Assembly (NCBI GenBank): GCA_902574995.1
Contig: CACGPP010000002.1
Location: 82,233 to 146,232 of the forward strand
Length of the DNA stretch: 64,000 nt
DNA from: an uncultured Alphaproteobacteria bacterium
GTDB lineage: Bacteria > Pseudomonadota > Alphaproteobacteria > HIMB59
Direction: 5' to 3'
How positions within the stretch are numbered: position 1 is the stretch's first letter; every line of letters begins with the position of its first letter. A program made the position numbers and the translations under genes. Under the pieces are notes generated by a model. It searched no databases. It saw nothing but the letters and a program-made list of their open reading frames with translations, and had not been told where the DNA came from. Shown in pieces: positions 45,113 to 55,008 of this stretch.

Positions 45113-46600
45113 TTGAGTAAAAGAGTTGTAGTTATTGGTGGGGGTTTTGGAGGACTAGCTGCTGCCTTAAGGTGCAGAAAACTTGGTTTTGATGTCACGC
45201 TGCTTGAAAGACTTAACATGCTTGGCGGAAGAGCAAGAGTTTTCGAAAAAGATGGTTATAAACATGATGCTGGACCAACTGTTATAACAGCGCCCTTTTT
45301 ATTTGAAGAACTTTTTGAATTATTTGGTGAAAACTTAAAAGATTACTTAAATTTTAAATCCTTAGACCCTTGGTACAGATTTTACTTTCACAATGGAAAA
45401 ACTTTTGATTATCGACCGTCTATCGAAGATACAAATAATGAAATAAGAAAATTTGATGAAAATGATGTTGATGGTTATGACAAATTATTAAAAACTTCAA
45501 AAGATATTTTTGAGATAGGTTTCGAAAAGTTATCGGATAAGCCATTTATTTCCTTTTGGGAAATGGCAAAGCAAATACCGTCATTAATAAAACTCAAAAG
45601 TTATTTAACAGTCAGTCAATTGGTAAATAGCAAATTAAAAAATAAGTATCTGCGAAAGGCATTTTCGATACATCCTTTATTAGTTGGAGGCAATCCGTTC
45701 ACTACAACATCTATATACGCGTTAATACACTATCTTGAAAGAAAGTGGGGCGTGTACTTTTGCATGGGAGGCACAGGTAAAATTGTGAGAGAGTTAGAAA
45801 ATTTAATGTTAAGACAGGGTATTACTATAAATAAAGAAACCGATGTAGAGCAAATTTCCATTATAAATGGTAAAGCAGAAAACGTGGTGCTTAATAACGG
45901 AAAAAAAATACCTGCGGATCTTGTGATTTGTAATGCAGATCCCCCTACAGTTTATAGTGAAATGTTACCGTCAGAATACTCCAGAGATAGCCTTCTCAAA
46001 CCTAAGAGATTTACACATTACTCTATGGGCCTTTATGTTCTTTTTTTTGGATCGAAGAAAAAATTCTCTGATGTCGCTCACCACACTATTTGGATGTCTG
46101 AAAGATATAAAGAACTCCTTCACGATATTTTTGAGAAAAAGATTTTGACTGAGGATTTTTCACTTTATCTTCATCGTCCAACAGCAACAGATGATACTTT
46201 TGCACCAGAAGGATGTGATAGTTTTTATGTGTTATGCCCTGTTCCTAATCTTCAAGGAAATGTTCAATGGAATTTAGAGGGTCCTAAACTTAAGGATAGA
46301 ATAGTTGAAGCACTGGATAAAACTATTATGCCAGGACTAAAAGAAAACATTGAGGCAGAATTCTGGATGACTCCTGAGGATTTTAAAAATGATTATAGAT
46401 CAAAATACGGAGCTGGATTTTCCGTGGCACCAATTTTTTCTCAATCGGCATGGTTTCGCTATCACAACAAAGATAAAAAAATACCAAATTTATATTTTTC
46501 AGCTGCCGGATCACATCCAGGTGCCGGAATACCTGGCGTATTGTGCTCTGCAAAGGTAATAGAGAAGCTAATAATTAGGGATTTCAAAGTTAGTCATTAA
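45113..46600 (+). CDS. crtI: Phytoene desaturase
   Basis: FAD-dependent desaturation of phytoene to lycopene. The N-terminal FAD motif VIGGGFGGLAAALRC with VTLLE, the GGRARVF segment, and the C-terminal GSHPGAGIPGVLCSAK are typical CrtI. 495 residues. The only reasonable start is TTG 45113, weaker than the ATG and strong ribosome-binding site of the rhodopsin gene. First of the crtI-crtB-crtY-blh run. Confidence 0.96.
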   Translation: MSKRVVVIGGGFGGLAAALRCRKLGFDVTLLERLNMLGGRARVFEKDGYKHDAGPTVITAPFLFEELFELFGENLKDYLNFKSLDPWYRFYFHNGKTFDYRPSIEDTNNEIRKFDENDVDGYDKLLKTSKDIFEIGFEKLSDKPFISFWEMAKQIPSLIKLKSYLTVSQLVNSKLKNKYLRKAFSIHPLLVGGNPFTTTSIYALIHYLERKWGVYFCMGGTGKIVRELENLMLRQGITINKETDVEQISIINGKAENVVLNNGKKIPADLVICNADPPTVYSEMLPSEYSRDSLLKPKRFTHYSMGLYVLFFGSKKKFSDVAHHTIWMSERYKELLHDIFEKKILTEDFSLYLHRPTATDDTFAPEGCDSFYVLCPVPNLQGNVQWNLEGPKLKDRIVEALDKTIMPGLKENIEAEFWMTPEDFKNDYRSKYGAGFSVAPIFSQSAWFRYHNKDKKIPNLYFSAAGSHPGAGIPGVLCSAKVIEKLIIRDFKVSH

Positions 46601-46601
46601 G

Positions 46602-47477
46602 GTGACATCCTTTAAAACAAATACCTATAGCATTAAATCGGAAGGTAAAAGTTTTTATTGGGCAAGTTTTTTTTTACCTAAAAAAAATAGAATTGCAGCT
46701 TCAAGGCTCTATAGCATATGTCGATATCTAGATGATGTGGCAGATAATACGAAGTTAGATACCTCTTCTCAAATAAAAAATATATTTAATCAAATAAAAG
46801 AAAATGAAAGCTCTGAAATAAATATCTTTTTTAAAAAAAATAATATTAACCTTGGTATTTTAAAGGATCTAATAGATGGTTTGATCAGCGATCAGCAGAA
46901 CGTCAGAGTTACAGATGAAAAAGAATTAATAGATTACTCATACAAGGTTGCTGGAACAGTGGGTTTGATGATGTTACCAATAATTAATACCAAAGATGCT
47001 GAAGCAAGAAAGCATGCTATTGATTTAGGAATTGCTATGCAACTAACAAATATTGCAAGAGATGTTTACGAGGACGCAAAAATGAATAGGTTATATCTAC
47101 CAAAAGAATGGTTAGGACAAGTCTCAGTAAGTGACCTGATAGATAATAAATTAGATGATCAAAAAAAAAGATTAATTGAATTGTCTATTAAAAATTTAAT
47201 AGAACTCTCTGATAAATTCTATGCGAACGGTTTTTCTGGTATGAAATTTATTCCTCTTAGAACCAGACTAGCAATATTTTTTGCAGCAAAAATTTACAAA
47301 GGGATTGGGGAAAAGATTAAAAGTGGTGGTTATGTTTACAAGCTTGAAAGAATTTATTTAAACAAATTAGAAAAATTATGGATTACAATAATTTCTATAC
47401 CTGAATTTTTATTTTTAAAAAATATTTTTAAATCCTACAAGCCAATTAGGGGCTCTTTTAAAAATGAAAATATATGA
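46602..47477 (+). CDS. crtB: Phytoene synthase
   Basis: Condenses two geranylgeranyl diphosphates to phytoene. Both Asp-rich motifs are present: YLDDVADN and ARDVYEDA, with the conserved GMKFIPLRTRLAIFFA near the C-terminus. 291 residues from GTG 46602, one base after the crtI stop. It overlaps crtY by 14 bp. Confidence 0.95.
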   Translation: MTSFKTNTYSIKSEGKSFYWASFFLPKKNRIAASRLYSICRYLDDVADNTKLDTSSQIKNIFNQIKENESSEINIFFKKNNINLGILKDLIDGLISDQQNVRVTDEKELIDYSYKVAGTVGLMMLPIINTKDAEARKHAIDLGIAMQLTNIARDVYEDAKMNRLYLPKEWLGQVSVSDLIDNKLDDQKKRLIELSIKNLIELSDKFYANGFSGMKFIPLRTRLAIFFAAKIYKGIGEKIKSGGYVYKLERIYLNKLEKLWITIISIPEFLFLKNIFKSYKPIRGSFKNENI

Positions 47478-48549
47478 TGTAGCATTTTTAGGCATGGGTG
47501 CCAGTTCCCTTGCTACTGCAAAATTAAAGTATAAAGGAACAAGTATTAGTTTAATTGGCATTGATAAAAATTATAATAACAAAAGAAATAATTTTTTTGC
47601 ATTTTGGCTGACAGATTGGATGAAAGATTTTGATAGTCTTGTACAAAAAAAATGGTTTTGCTGGAACTTTTACTTAACAAATAATCATATAAAACATGAA
47701 ACTAAGGATTTACCTTATTGCACTATAAGATACCAAGATTGGAAAAATTATTGCTTAAAAGGTTTAGAAAACTTATCAATTAAAGAGTTCAATGTTCAAA
47801 GTATTACGAATTTAAAAAAATACTATGGAATCAAGCTGGAGAATGGTGAGGAAATTTTTGCTAAGAAAATCTATGATTCTCGTACACCAAAATTAGAAAA
47901 TGAAAAAGTAAAACAGCATTTTTTTGGATACCTAATAGAAACTAAACAAATGATAAATAGTAATAGTGTGACCTTAATGGATTTTCGCGTTGAACAAAAA
48001 ATGGGATTACATTTTATGTATTGTTTACCAATAGATAAAAATAGAATGTTAGTTGAGTCAACAGTTTTTTCTTCAGAAATCCAAGAGGATGCTTGGTATC
48101 AAAAACAGATATTAGAATACATTGAGACAAAATTAAATTTATCTAAATATAAAATAGTTGATGAAGAAAAAGGGGCGTTACCAATGTATGATATTGAAAA
48201 CAAATCAAGTGAAAATTATATTAATATCGGTTCAAGAGGTGGTGCCACCAAAATATCAACAGGGTATGCTTTTTCCTTTTTTCTAAAAAACATAATGTTA
48301 AATTTTGAAAATATTAATAAAACTCATCACTCATATTTTGATAAATGGATGGATAAGGTATTTGTGAATTATCTAAAAAATAATAGTGGAACAGAGAGGG
48401 TTTTTATTAATATGGCTTACTCTTTAAATGGCAATGAATTTGCATCATTTATGATGGGTGTAGCTGATTTTCCGACAAAATTAAAGGTCATTATGTCAAT
48501 GCCAAAAATTAAATTTATAAAAAGTGCCTTAAGCACCATTCGTATATAA
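47464..48549 (+). CDS. crtY: Lycopene beta-cyclase, CrtY type
   Basis: Closes the rings of lycopene to give beta-carotene. 361 residues with a Rossmann-type start (YDVAFLGMGASSLATA) that is a loose form of the GxGxxG loop, and the later NIGSRGGATKISTGYAF motif (family G-x-G-G-x-x-x-x-T-GY). Divergent from E. coli-type CrtY, but the motif and the position between crtB and blh support it. It overlaps crtB and abuts blh. Confidence 0.85.
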   Translation: MKIYDVAFLGMGASSLATAKLKYKGTSISLIGIDKNYNNKRNNFFAFWLTDWMKDFDSLVQKKWFCWNFYLTNNHIKHETKDLPYCTIRYQDWKNYCLKGLENLSIKEFNVQSITNLKKYYGIKLENGEEIFAKKIYDSRTPKLENEKVKQHFFGYLIETKQMINSNSVTLMDFRVEQKMGLHFMYCLPIDKNRMLVESTVFSSEIQEDAWYQKQILEYIETKLNLSKYKIVDEEKGALPMYDIENKSSENYINIGSRGGATKISTGYAFSFFLKNIMLNFENINKTHHSYFDKWMDKVFVNYLKNNSGTERVFINMAYSLNGNEFASFMMGVADFPTKLKVIMSMPKIKFIKSALSTIRI

Positions 48550-49365
48550 ATGTATGAATTAAGCTTTATATCTTTACTTGCTCTTTGCATGGTTTCATTC
48601 ATAGGTGTGCCGCATGGTTCATTTGACGGAGCTGTAGCTGCACTGTTAGGGTATAAGACAAGAAAAGATTTTTTTATATTTATATTCTTATATTTAATTA
48701 TTTCTACCGCAGTGATTATATTTTGGATTTACTTTTCCGTAATTGCTTTAATTTTATTCATTTTAATGAGTATCGTTCATTTTGGATTATGTGACTGGTC
48801 CTATCTAGGCTTGAAGAAATATAAATGGTCTGTTTCTTTAACGCATGGTTTAAATATTGTATTTGGGATTATTTTTTTTCACACTAACGAAACATTTGAG
48901 ATATTTACTTTTTTATCAAAACTATCTTTTAATCAATTTCAAGAATATCTATATATTGTTTACATTTGTTACTTTTTTCTTTTGATTAGATATGCATATT
49001 TGGCAATTAAGTTTACAAAATTAAGATGGGGAATTTTAGAAATGTCTATTATTTTATTGGTAATATTTTTAACAGAACCGCTCGTGGCATTTTCTATCTA
49101 TTTTTGTTTCATTCATACTTTTAAGCATGTTAAATCAATATTAAAAGATACATCAAAATATCTATCAAATAACAGATTTATAACTATAACTACCATCTCT
49201 TTTACTATCTTAACATGGGTCGGCGGCAGCCTAGCAATTATCTATCTTCATAAGAGTTTTTCTTTTGATGAGTCTTTTATAAAGACATTGTTTATTGGAT
49301 TAGCGGCATTAACTCTTCCCCATATGACTTTAGTAGATATCTTTTATAGAAGAAAATTTAATTGA
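48550..49365 (+). CDS. blh: Beta-carotene 15,15'-dioxygenase Blh
   Basis: Splits beta-carotene into two retinals, the chromophore of proteorhodopsin. Integral membrane protein of 271 residues with about seven helices. The conserved His motifs are GVPHGSFDG, SIVHFGLCDW, FIHTFKHVKS and LPHMTLVD; these are the iron ligands of the Brp/Blh family. It begins directly after the crtY stop. Its 3' end overlaps ispH by 8 bp. Confidence 0.93.
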   Translation: MYELSFISLLALCMVSFIGVPHGSFDGAVAALLGYKTRKDFFIFIFLYLIISTAVIIFWIYFSVIALILFILMSIVHFGLCDWSYLGLKKYKWSVSLTHGLNIVFGIIFFHTNETFEIFTFLSKLSFNQFQEYLYIVYICYFFLLIRYAYLAIKFTKLRWGILEMSIILLVIFLTEPLVAFSIYFCFIHTFKHVKSILKDTSKYLSNNRFITITTISFTILTWVGGSLAIIYLHKSFSFDESFIKTLFIGLAALTLPHMTLVDIFYRRKFN

Positions 49366-50296
49366 GAAAATTAGGTATTTTAAAGGTGATATTTTCGTCC
49401 TCTTTAAAATTTAAAACTTCGATTTTATAAACTTTTTTTATCTGATCAATGAATAAATTTAATTGCTCTTCAGGAGCAGATGCACTAGCTGTCAAACCTA
49501 TTGTATTAAATTCTGATAAATTTGAATAATCAAAGTCATTTATATTTTCAACTAGTTCACTATGTTTACAACCAAATCTTTTAGCAGTTTCGACTAACCT
49601 TATTGAATTAGAACTATTGTGGGCACCAATCACATAAAAAGCATCAACATTTTTAGACATTTCTTGTACAGATAATTGTCTATTTGAAGTTGCATAGCAA
49701 ATATCGGATTTTTTAGGAGCTAGAATTGAAGGAAATTTTTTTTCTAAAGCATCAACAATACTTTGTGTATCAAAAACCGATAAGGTTGTCTGTGTAATGT
49801 AGGCGAGTTTTTGATTTGATGGGAAATATAATTTCTCAACATCTTCAATATTTTGAACTAAAGTTAAATTGCTAATATCCTTTAGTTGTCCAGCTGTCCC
49901 ATCAACTTCAGGGTGATGTTCATGGCCGATCATAATTATCTTATATTTGTTTTTTTCTAATTGAATTATTTCTTTATGAATCTTACTGACTAATGGGCAG
50001 ATGGCATCATAAAATAATAGATTATAATCTTTGGCTTTGTTAATTACTCTTTGTGCAACACCGTGCGCAGAAAAAATTACTGGTTGTTTTGTATTTTTAG
50101 GAATTTCTTCTAGCGAGTCTACGAATACAACGCCTTTTTCTCTCAAATTATTGACAACAAATTTATTATGAACAATCTCATGACGGACATAAACTGGAGC
50201 TCCATATTTCAAAAGGCTTTTTTCGACCATTTCAACGGCTCTCTCAACTCCAGCACAAAAACCTCTGTGTTTAGCAGTTATAATCTTTTTAACCAC
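49358..50296 (-). CDS. ispH: 4-hydroxy-3-methylbut-2-enyl diphosphate reductase
   Basis: Last enzyme of the MEP pathway, making IPP and DMAPP. The three [4Fe-4S] ligand Cys residues lie in RGFCAGVERAV, DAICPLVSK and DICYATSNRQ. GHEHHPEVDGT and the TASASAPE motif are present. 312 residues. It is convergent with blh; its product feeds the retinal genes next door. Confidence 0.97.
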   Translation of the reverse strand: MVKKIITAKHRGFCAGVERAVEMVEKSLLKYGAPVYVRHEIVHNKFVVNNLREKGVVFVDSLEEIPKNTKQPVIFSAHGVAQRVINKAKDYNLLFYDAICPLVSKIHKEIIQLEKNKYKIIMIGHEHHPEVDGTAGQLKDISNLTLVQNIEDVEKLYFPSNQKLAYITQTTLSVFDTQSIVDALEKKFPSILAPKKSDICYATSNRQLSVQEMSKNVDAFYVIGAHNSSNSIRLVETAKRFGCKHSELVENINDFDYSNLSEFNTIGLTASASAPEEQLNLFIDQIKKVYKIEVLNFKEDENITFKIPNFLN

Positions 50297-50328
50297 GGTA
50301 AATTGTTATCATATTATTAAGAGAAAAA

Positions 50329-53300
50329 TTATTTTATAATTAATAAAAGTTGCTGAGCCTCAATATTTTCACCAGCTTTTACGCATAGTCTCTCAACTAT
50401 TCCAGGTTGGTCTGCGTAAATAACTGTTTCCATTTTCATGGCTTCAATAGTGCATAATTTAGCACCCTTTGGCACTTTTATTCCCTCAGTAACGGCAACG
50501 TCTACAAGCAAACCAGGTATTGGAGCCGCAACATGATCTTTGTTGCTGGGATCAGCAATTTCTTTAGCTAAATCGTCAACTGCAATGGAATTATCTTTAA
50601 TGTCAACTGATCTGGCCTGGCCATTCAATTCAAAATATACTGTCCTGTAACCTTTTTCGTTTGGCTCACTTAAAGTGAAATATCTTATTATAAGTGTTTT
50701 ACCAGGTTCTATAGAAACATATATCTCTTCCCCTGTATTCATCCCAAAGAAATAGTTTGATGTTGGGATAACACTAGTATTACCAAATTTCTTTTTGTGT
50801 TTAATATACTCATCAAAAACCTCAGGAAAAAATATTTGTGAAATTGTATCTTTCTCTGAAATAGTCTCACTATACTTCTTTTCCAATTCCTTCGTTCTAT
50901 TTTTAATTTTTAATGAGGGTAGCTTTGATCCAAATCTATAATTAATTGGTTTTTTTCCTTTTAAAATTTTCTTTTGGAGTGCTTTTGGGAAACCTTTATA
51001 TGGTTGACCTAATCGGCCACTAAAGAATTCGATGACTGATGCAGGAAAGCCAACATCCTTTTTAGGATCTAAAACATCTTGAATTTGGATATTATTTGCC
51101 AACATATAAATTGCCATATCACCAACAACCTTTGATATAGGTGTAACTTTAATTACATCACCAAATATTTTGTTCACTTCGGCATACATTGATGCAAGTT
51201 CTGGCCATCTCTCATCTGTAATACCCATTGACCTTGCTTGCTCTCTTAAATTAGTGTACTGGCCACCTGGCATCTGATGTAAATATACCTCTGACATACT
51301 AGTGCGAGTTTTGCTTTCGAAAGGTTGATATTGTTTTCTAACACCTTCCCAATAATTTGCAGCAGTTCTGACAACAGCAGAAGAAATTTTTGGATCTCTT
51401 TTATTCCCATCAAGAGACTCTAAAACTGCACCAAAACTAGGTTGCGATGTGAAGCCAGACCAAGAGTCAATTGCTACATCAACAATATCTACCCCTGCTT
51501 CCGAGGCATTAAGCAATGTTGCAACACCATTTCCACTTGTATCGTGAGTATGGAAATGGATTGGAATTTTTATGCTTCTTTTTAATTCTTTGAATAAAAT
51601 TTTTGCTGCCTTGGGTTTACACAAACCTGCCATATCTTTAATTGCAAGAAAGTGAACTCCCATTTTCTCAAGCTTTTGCGCCATTTTTAAGTAATAATCG
51701 AGTGTATATTTTTTCTCTGCTGGGGACGATAAATCGCCAGAGTAACAAATAGATGCTTCACAAATTTTTCCAGATTTTAATACTTCGTCAATAGAGACTC
51801 TCATATTTTCAATCCAGTTTAGTGCATCAAATATTCTAAAAACATCAATCCCAGACTGAGCGGAAAGTTGTATAAACCTTCTTAAAACATTATCAGGATA
51901 GTTTGTATATCCAAGAGCATTCGACCCTCTGAATAACATTTGTAATAAAGCTGAGGGCATTTGTTCACGTAACTTTTCTAGACGCTCCCATGGATCCTCT
52001 TTTAAAAATCTTAATGCAACATCAAAAGTTGCTCCACCCCAACACTCAACTGAGAATAAATTTTTGAGTCTTTCTTCATATAAGTCAGTTATGCCTAACA
52101 TATCTTGTGTTCTCATTCGAGTTGCAATCAAAGATTGATGAGCGTCTCTAAAAGTAGTGTCTGTAATCAATAATTGTTTTTCTTTTAACACAGTCTCAGC
52201 AACAGCAGATGGCCCATTAGTATCTAAAATTTGTTTATAAGTTTTATTGACAGTCTCTTGAGCTTTTTTTGATCTTGATATTCCATAGTCTGAGAGTTTT
52301 GCTGGTGTTGTCTCTCTTAATTTTGGTCTATTAGCGACTTCTGGGTTACCGTTGACAATAACTTCAGCTAAGAAGTTTAATGTTTTGGTTGCCCTATCTT
52401 TTCGACCAGAGAATTGAAATAAACTTTTTTCACTATCTATAAATTTTGTATGGTATTTGAAAACATCAAAACCCTTGTGGTTAATTAACTTTAATAAAAA
52501 AGGTATATTTGTTTTTACACCTCTTACACGGAATTCACTCAATGCTCTATTCATTCGTCTCTTTGCTTCAATAGGGGTTTGGCCTTTTGCAGTTACTTTA
52601 ACTAAAAGAGAGTCATAATAAGGAGTAATAACCGTACCAGTAGATGCAGTTCCAGCATCTAATCTTATTCCCAAGCCACTTGCAGATCTATAAACATTAA
52701 TTTTACCGTAATCTGGAGCAAAATCATTAGCAGCATCTTCTGTTGTAACTCTTGATTGGATAGCATGTCCTTTCATATGAATGTCTTTTTGAGTTGGCAC
52801 ACCACATTTATCATCTCCAATTTTAGCACCAGCTGCTATGAGGAACTGAGCTTTTACTATATCAATACCAGTAATCTCTTCTGTTACAGTGTGTTCAACT
52901 TGAACTCTTGGATTAACTTCAATGAAGAAGAAATCTCTAGATTTAGCATCCATTAAGAACTCTACAGTTCCCGCACATGAATAATTAACTTGTTTTCCTA
53001 TTCTAACACCTGCGTTACAAATATCATTTCTCTCTTTGTCAGATAGGTAGGCAGCAGGAGCTCTTTCTACTACCTTTTGATGTCTTCTTTGAAGAGAACA
53101 ATCTCTTTCAAAAAGGTGAACTATATTTCCATGCGTATCGCCAATTATCTGAACTTCAACATGAAAAGCTTTTTCGATTAACTTTTCAAAAAATACGTCA
53201 TCTTTTCCAAAAGCACTTTTAGCTTCTCTCCTAGCGGTGTTGATTTGATTTTCTAATTCTGTTTCTTTTCTGATCACTCGCATTCCACGACCGCCACCAC

Positions 53301-53793
53301 CCCAGGATGCTTTGAGCATAATTGGATAACCAATTTTTTTTGCAAGATCTTTACATTTTTTTAAATCTTTTGGTAAGGGTCCTGTGGAAGGTATGGTTGG
53401 TACTTTAGCTTTGCCTGCAGTTTTTTTAGCTTCTACTTTATTTCCAAGTGATCGCATAATCTTTGGAGAGGGTCCAACGAAAATAATATTATGTTTTGCA
53501 CATTCATCAGCAAATTCTGGGTTTTCAGATAAGAAGCCATATCCTGGATGGATGGCATCACAGCCTGAATTAACAGCAATTTGTACGATACCTTTGTAAT
53601 CTAGGTAAGCCTGAATAGGACCTAATCCTGATCCAACAAGATAGCTTTCGTCTGTTTTGAAGCGGTGCAATGCAAAACGATCCTCGTACGAGTAAATGGA
53701 TACAGTCTTAAAGCCCAGTTCAGTTGCTGCACGAGATATTCTAATTGCAATTTCACTTCTGTTAGCAATTAATATTTTCTTAATTTGTTTCAT
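50329..53793 (-). CDS. pyc: Pyruvate carboxylase
   Basis: Biotin enzyme that makes oxaloacetate from pyruvate and bicarbonate. It is a single chain of 1154 residues: biotin carboxylase (about 1-450, ATP loop GGGGRGMRVI), carboxyltransferase (about 540-830; DTTFRDAHQSL, HFHTHDTSG), a tetramerisation region, and a biotinyl domain (EAMKMETVIY, Lys the biotin site). All domains look intact. It is the window's longest gene and probably the main anaplerotic route. Confidence 0.97.
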   Translation of the reverse strand: MKQIKKILIANRSEIAIRISRAATELGFKTVSIYSYEDRFALHRFKTDESYLVGSGLGPIQAYLDYKGIVQIAVNSGCDAIHPGYGFLSENPEFADECAKHNIIFVGPSPKIMRSLGNKVEAKKTAGKAKVPTIPSTGPLPKDLKKCKDLAKKIGYPIMLKASWGGGGRGMRVIRKETELENQINTARREAKSAFGKDDVFFEKLIEKAFHVEVQIIGDTHGNIVHLFERDCSLQRRHQKVVERAPAAYLSDKERNDICNAGVRIGKQVNYSCAGTVEFLMDAKSRDFFFIEVNPRVQVEHTVTEEITGIDIVKAQFLIAAGAKIGDDKCGVPTQKDIHMKGHAIQSRVTTEDAANDFAPDYGKINVYRSASGLGIRLDAGTASTGTVITPYYDSLLVKVTAKGQTPIEAKRRMNRALSEFRVRGVKTNIPFLLKLINHKGFDVFKYHTKFIDSEKSLFQFSGRKDRATKTLNFLAEVIVNGNPEVANRPKLRETTPAKLSDYGISRSKKAQETVNKTYKQILDTNGPSAVAETVLKEKQLLITDTTFRDAHQSLIATRMRTQDMLGITDLYEERLKNLFSVECWGGATFDVALRFLKEDPWERLEKLREQMPSALLQMLFRGSNALGYTNYPDNVLRRFIQLSAQSGIDVFRIFDALNWIENMRVSIDEVLKSGKICEASICYSGDLSSPAEKKYTLDYYLKMAQKLEKMGVHFLAIKDMAGLCKPKAAKILFKELKRSIKIPIHFHTHDTSGNGVATLLNASEAGVDIVDVAIDSWSGFTSQPSFGAVLESLDGNKRDPKISSAVVRTAANYWEGVRKQYQPFESKTRTSMSEVYLHQMPGGQYTNLREQARSMGITDERWPELASMYAEVNKIFGDVIKVTPISKVVGDMAIYMLANNIQIQDVLDPKKDVGFPASVIEFFSGRLGQPYKGFPKALQKKILKGKKPINYRFGSKLPSLKIKNRTKELEKKYSETISEKDTISQIFFPEVFDEYIKHKKKFGNTSVIPTSNYFFGMNTGEEIYVSIEPGKTLIIRYFTLSEPNEKGYRTVYFELNGQARSVDIKDNSIAVDDLAKEIADPSNKDHVAAPIPGLLVDVAVTEGIKVPKGAKLCTIEAMKMETVIYADQPGIVERLCVKAGENIEAQQLLLIIK

Positions 53794-53856
53794 AATGCTA
53801 AATAAGTTTATTTTTATACATTATTCTGTTTTTTTTCATAGACAATCTATAGAAAA

Positions 53857-54510
53857 TTAGGGTTTTTTTACTTTTATAGCCTTTCTTCTGTTTGGATAAC
53901 AGTCTGTGCAAATTTTGCATTCAACACCAAAGCAGCTTCTAGCTTTGCAATATTCTCTTCCATAAAAAATCATTTGTAAATGAAGTCTGTTCCAAGTTGC
54001 CTCAGGAAATAATTTTTTAATATCTAATTCAGTTTGGACTACATTTTTACCGTTTGTTAGACCCCACCTCTGTGCTAGTCGATGTATATGTGTATCAACA
54101 GGAAATGCAGGGTGACCAAAACCTTGGGACATTACTACACTCGCTGTTTTATGGCCAACTCCCGGTAAATTTTCTAAATCTTCAAAAGTCTTTGGGACCC
54201 TACCATTGTATTTTTTAATTAATATTTTTGAGAGTTTAGAAATAGCTTTTGATTTTTTAGGTGCAAGTCCACATGGTTTAATGATTTTATAAATTTTATT
54301 AACAGGCACCTTTGCCATATCATGGGGATTATTTGCCGTTTTAAATAGTAAAGGTGTAATCTTATTCACACGTTCGTCTGTGCATTGAGCACTTAATAAA
54401 ACTGCTATTAAAAGCTCATATACATTTTTATGTTTAAGAGGGATTGGGATATTTGGATAAAATTTGTTTAAATTATCCAATACAATCTTTGCTCTTTCTT
54501 GTTTTTTCAT
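53857..54510 (-). CDS. nth: Endonuclease III
   Basis: DNA glycosylase/AP lyase for oxidised pyrimidines. The helix-hairpin-helix LPGVGHKTASVV holds the catalytic Lys and VDTHIHRLAQR the catalytic Asp. The C-terminal iron-sulfur region (CKARSCFGVECKICTDC) has five Cys in 17 residues, unlike the C-x6-C-x2-C-x5-C of E. coli. Four could still bind a cluster. 217 residues. Confidence 0.95.
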   Translation of the reverse strand: MKKQERAKIVLDNLNKFYPNIPIPLKHKNVYELLIAVLLSAQCTDERVNKITPLLFKTANNPHDMAKVPVNKIYKIIKPCGLAPKKSKAISKLSKILIKKYNGRVPKTFEDLENLPGVGHKTASVVMSQGFGHPAFPVDTHIHRLAQRWGLTNGKNVVQTELDIKKLFPEATWNRLHLQMIFYGREYCKARSCFGVECKICTDCYPNRRKAIKVKKP

Positions 54511-54573
54511 ATTATTATTGGTGTGCTATTAAATCTATTATAAATATAAATATAATTTTATAAACTTATAGAA

Positions 54574-55008
54574 ATGACAAGAAAGCTTCATATCAAACCA
54601 AATAGGAGTCTGACAAATCTTCAAATTATATTTTTTTTACTTATTACAGGTTTCTTAATCATTTTTATTGGTGGAAGATTTTTATTAGTCGGTGCTTGGC
54701 CGATAATCATATTTGGTATTGTTGAATTTTCTATTTTGGTCGTATGTACTTATTTTTTTGTAAAGAGTTTAAAAAAAACAGAAAAAATTTCATTAGAATC
54801 AAAATCTATGCAATTAGAGCGGCTTGATGGAGAAGAGGTTATTGAACAAAACAGTTATAATTTAAATTGGTTGAAGATAAAGAATGAAAAAAATTCATTA
54901 AGCGTAAATTACGCTGGAAAGAAAAAATTCTTCGCTAGTTTTTTGAGTGAGGATAGAAGGAAAAAATTAAAAAGAATTATTGAGAAGTACAGCTCCTCGT
55001 CTAGCTAA
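54574..55008 (+). CDS. DUF2244-family membrane protein
   Basis: 144 residues with two N-terminal membrane helices (about 18-38 and 45-65) followed by a soluble beta-strand domain. It has the NRSLT start and SPHxSL-like pattern (KPNRSLTN) of DUF2244, a family found beside nth in many alphaproteobacteria; here also divergent from nth. Role unknown. It ends in a serine run, and the stop overlaps that of dapB by 8 bp. Confidence 0.8.
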   Translation: MTRKLHIKPNRSLTNLQIIFFLLITGFLIIFIGGRFLLVGAWPIIIFGIVEFSILVVCTYFFVKSLKKTEKISLESKSMQLERLDGEEVIEQNSYNLNWLKIKNEKNSLSVNYAGKKKFFASFLSEDRRKKLKRIIEKYSSSSS

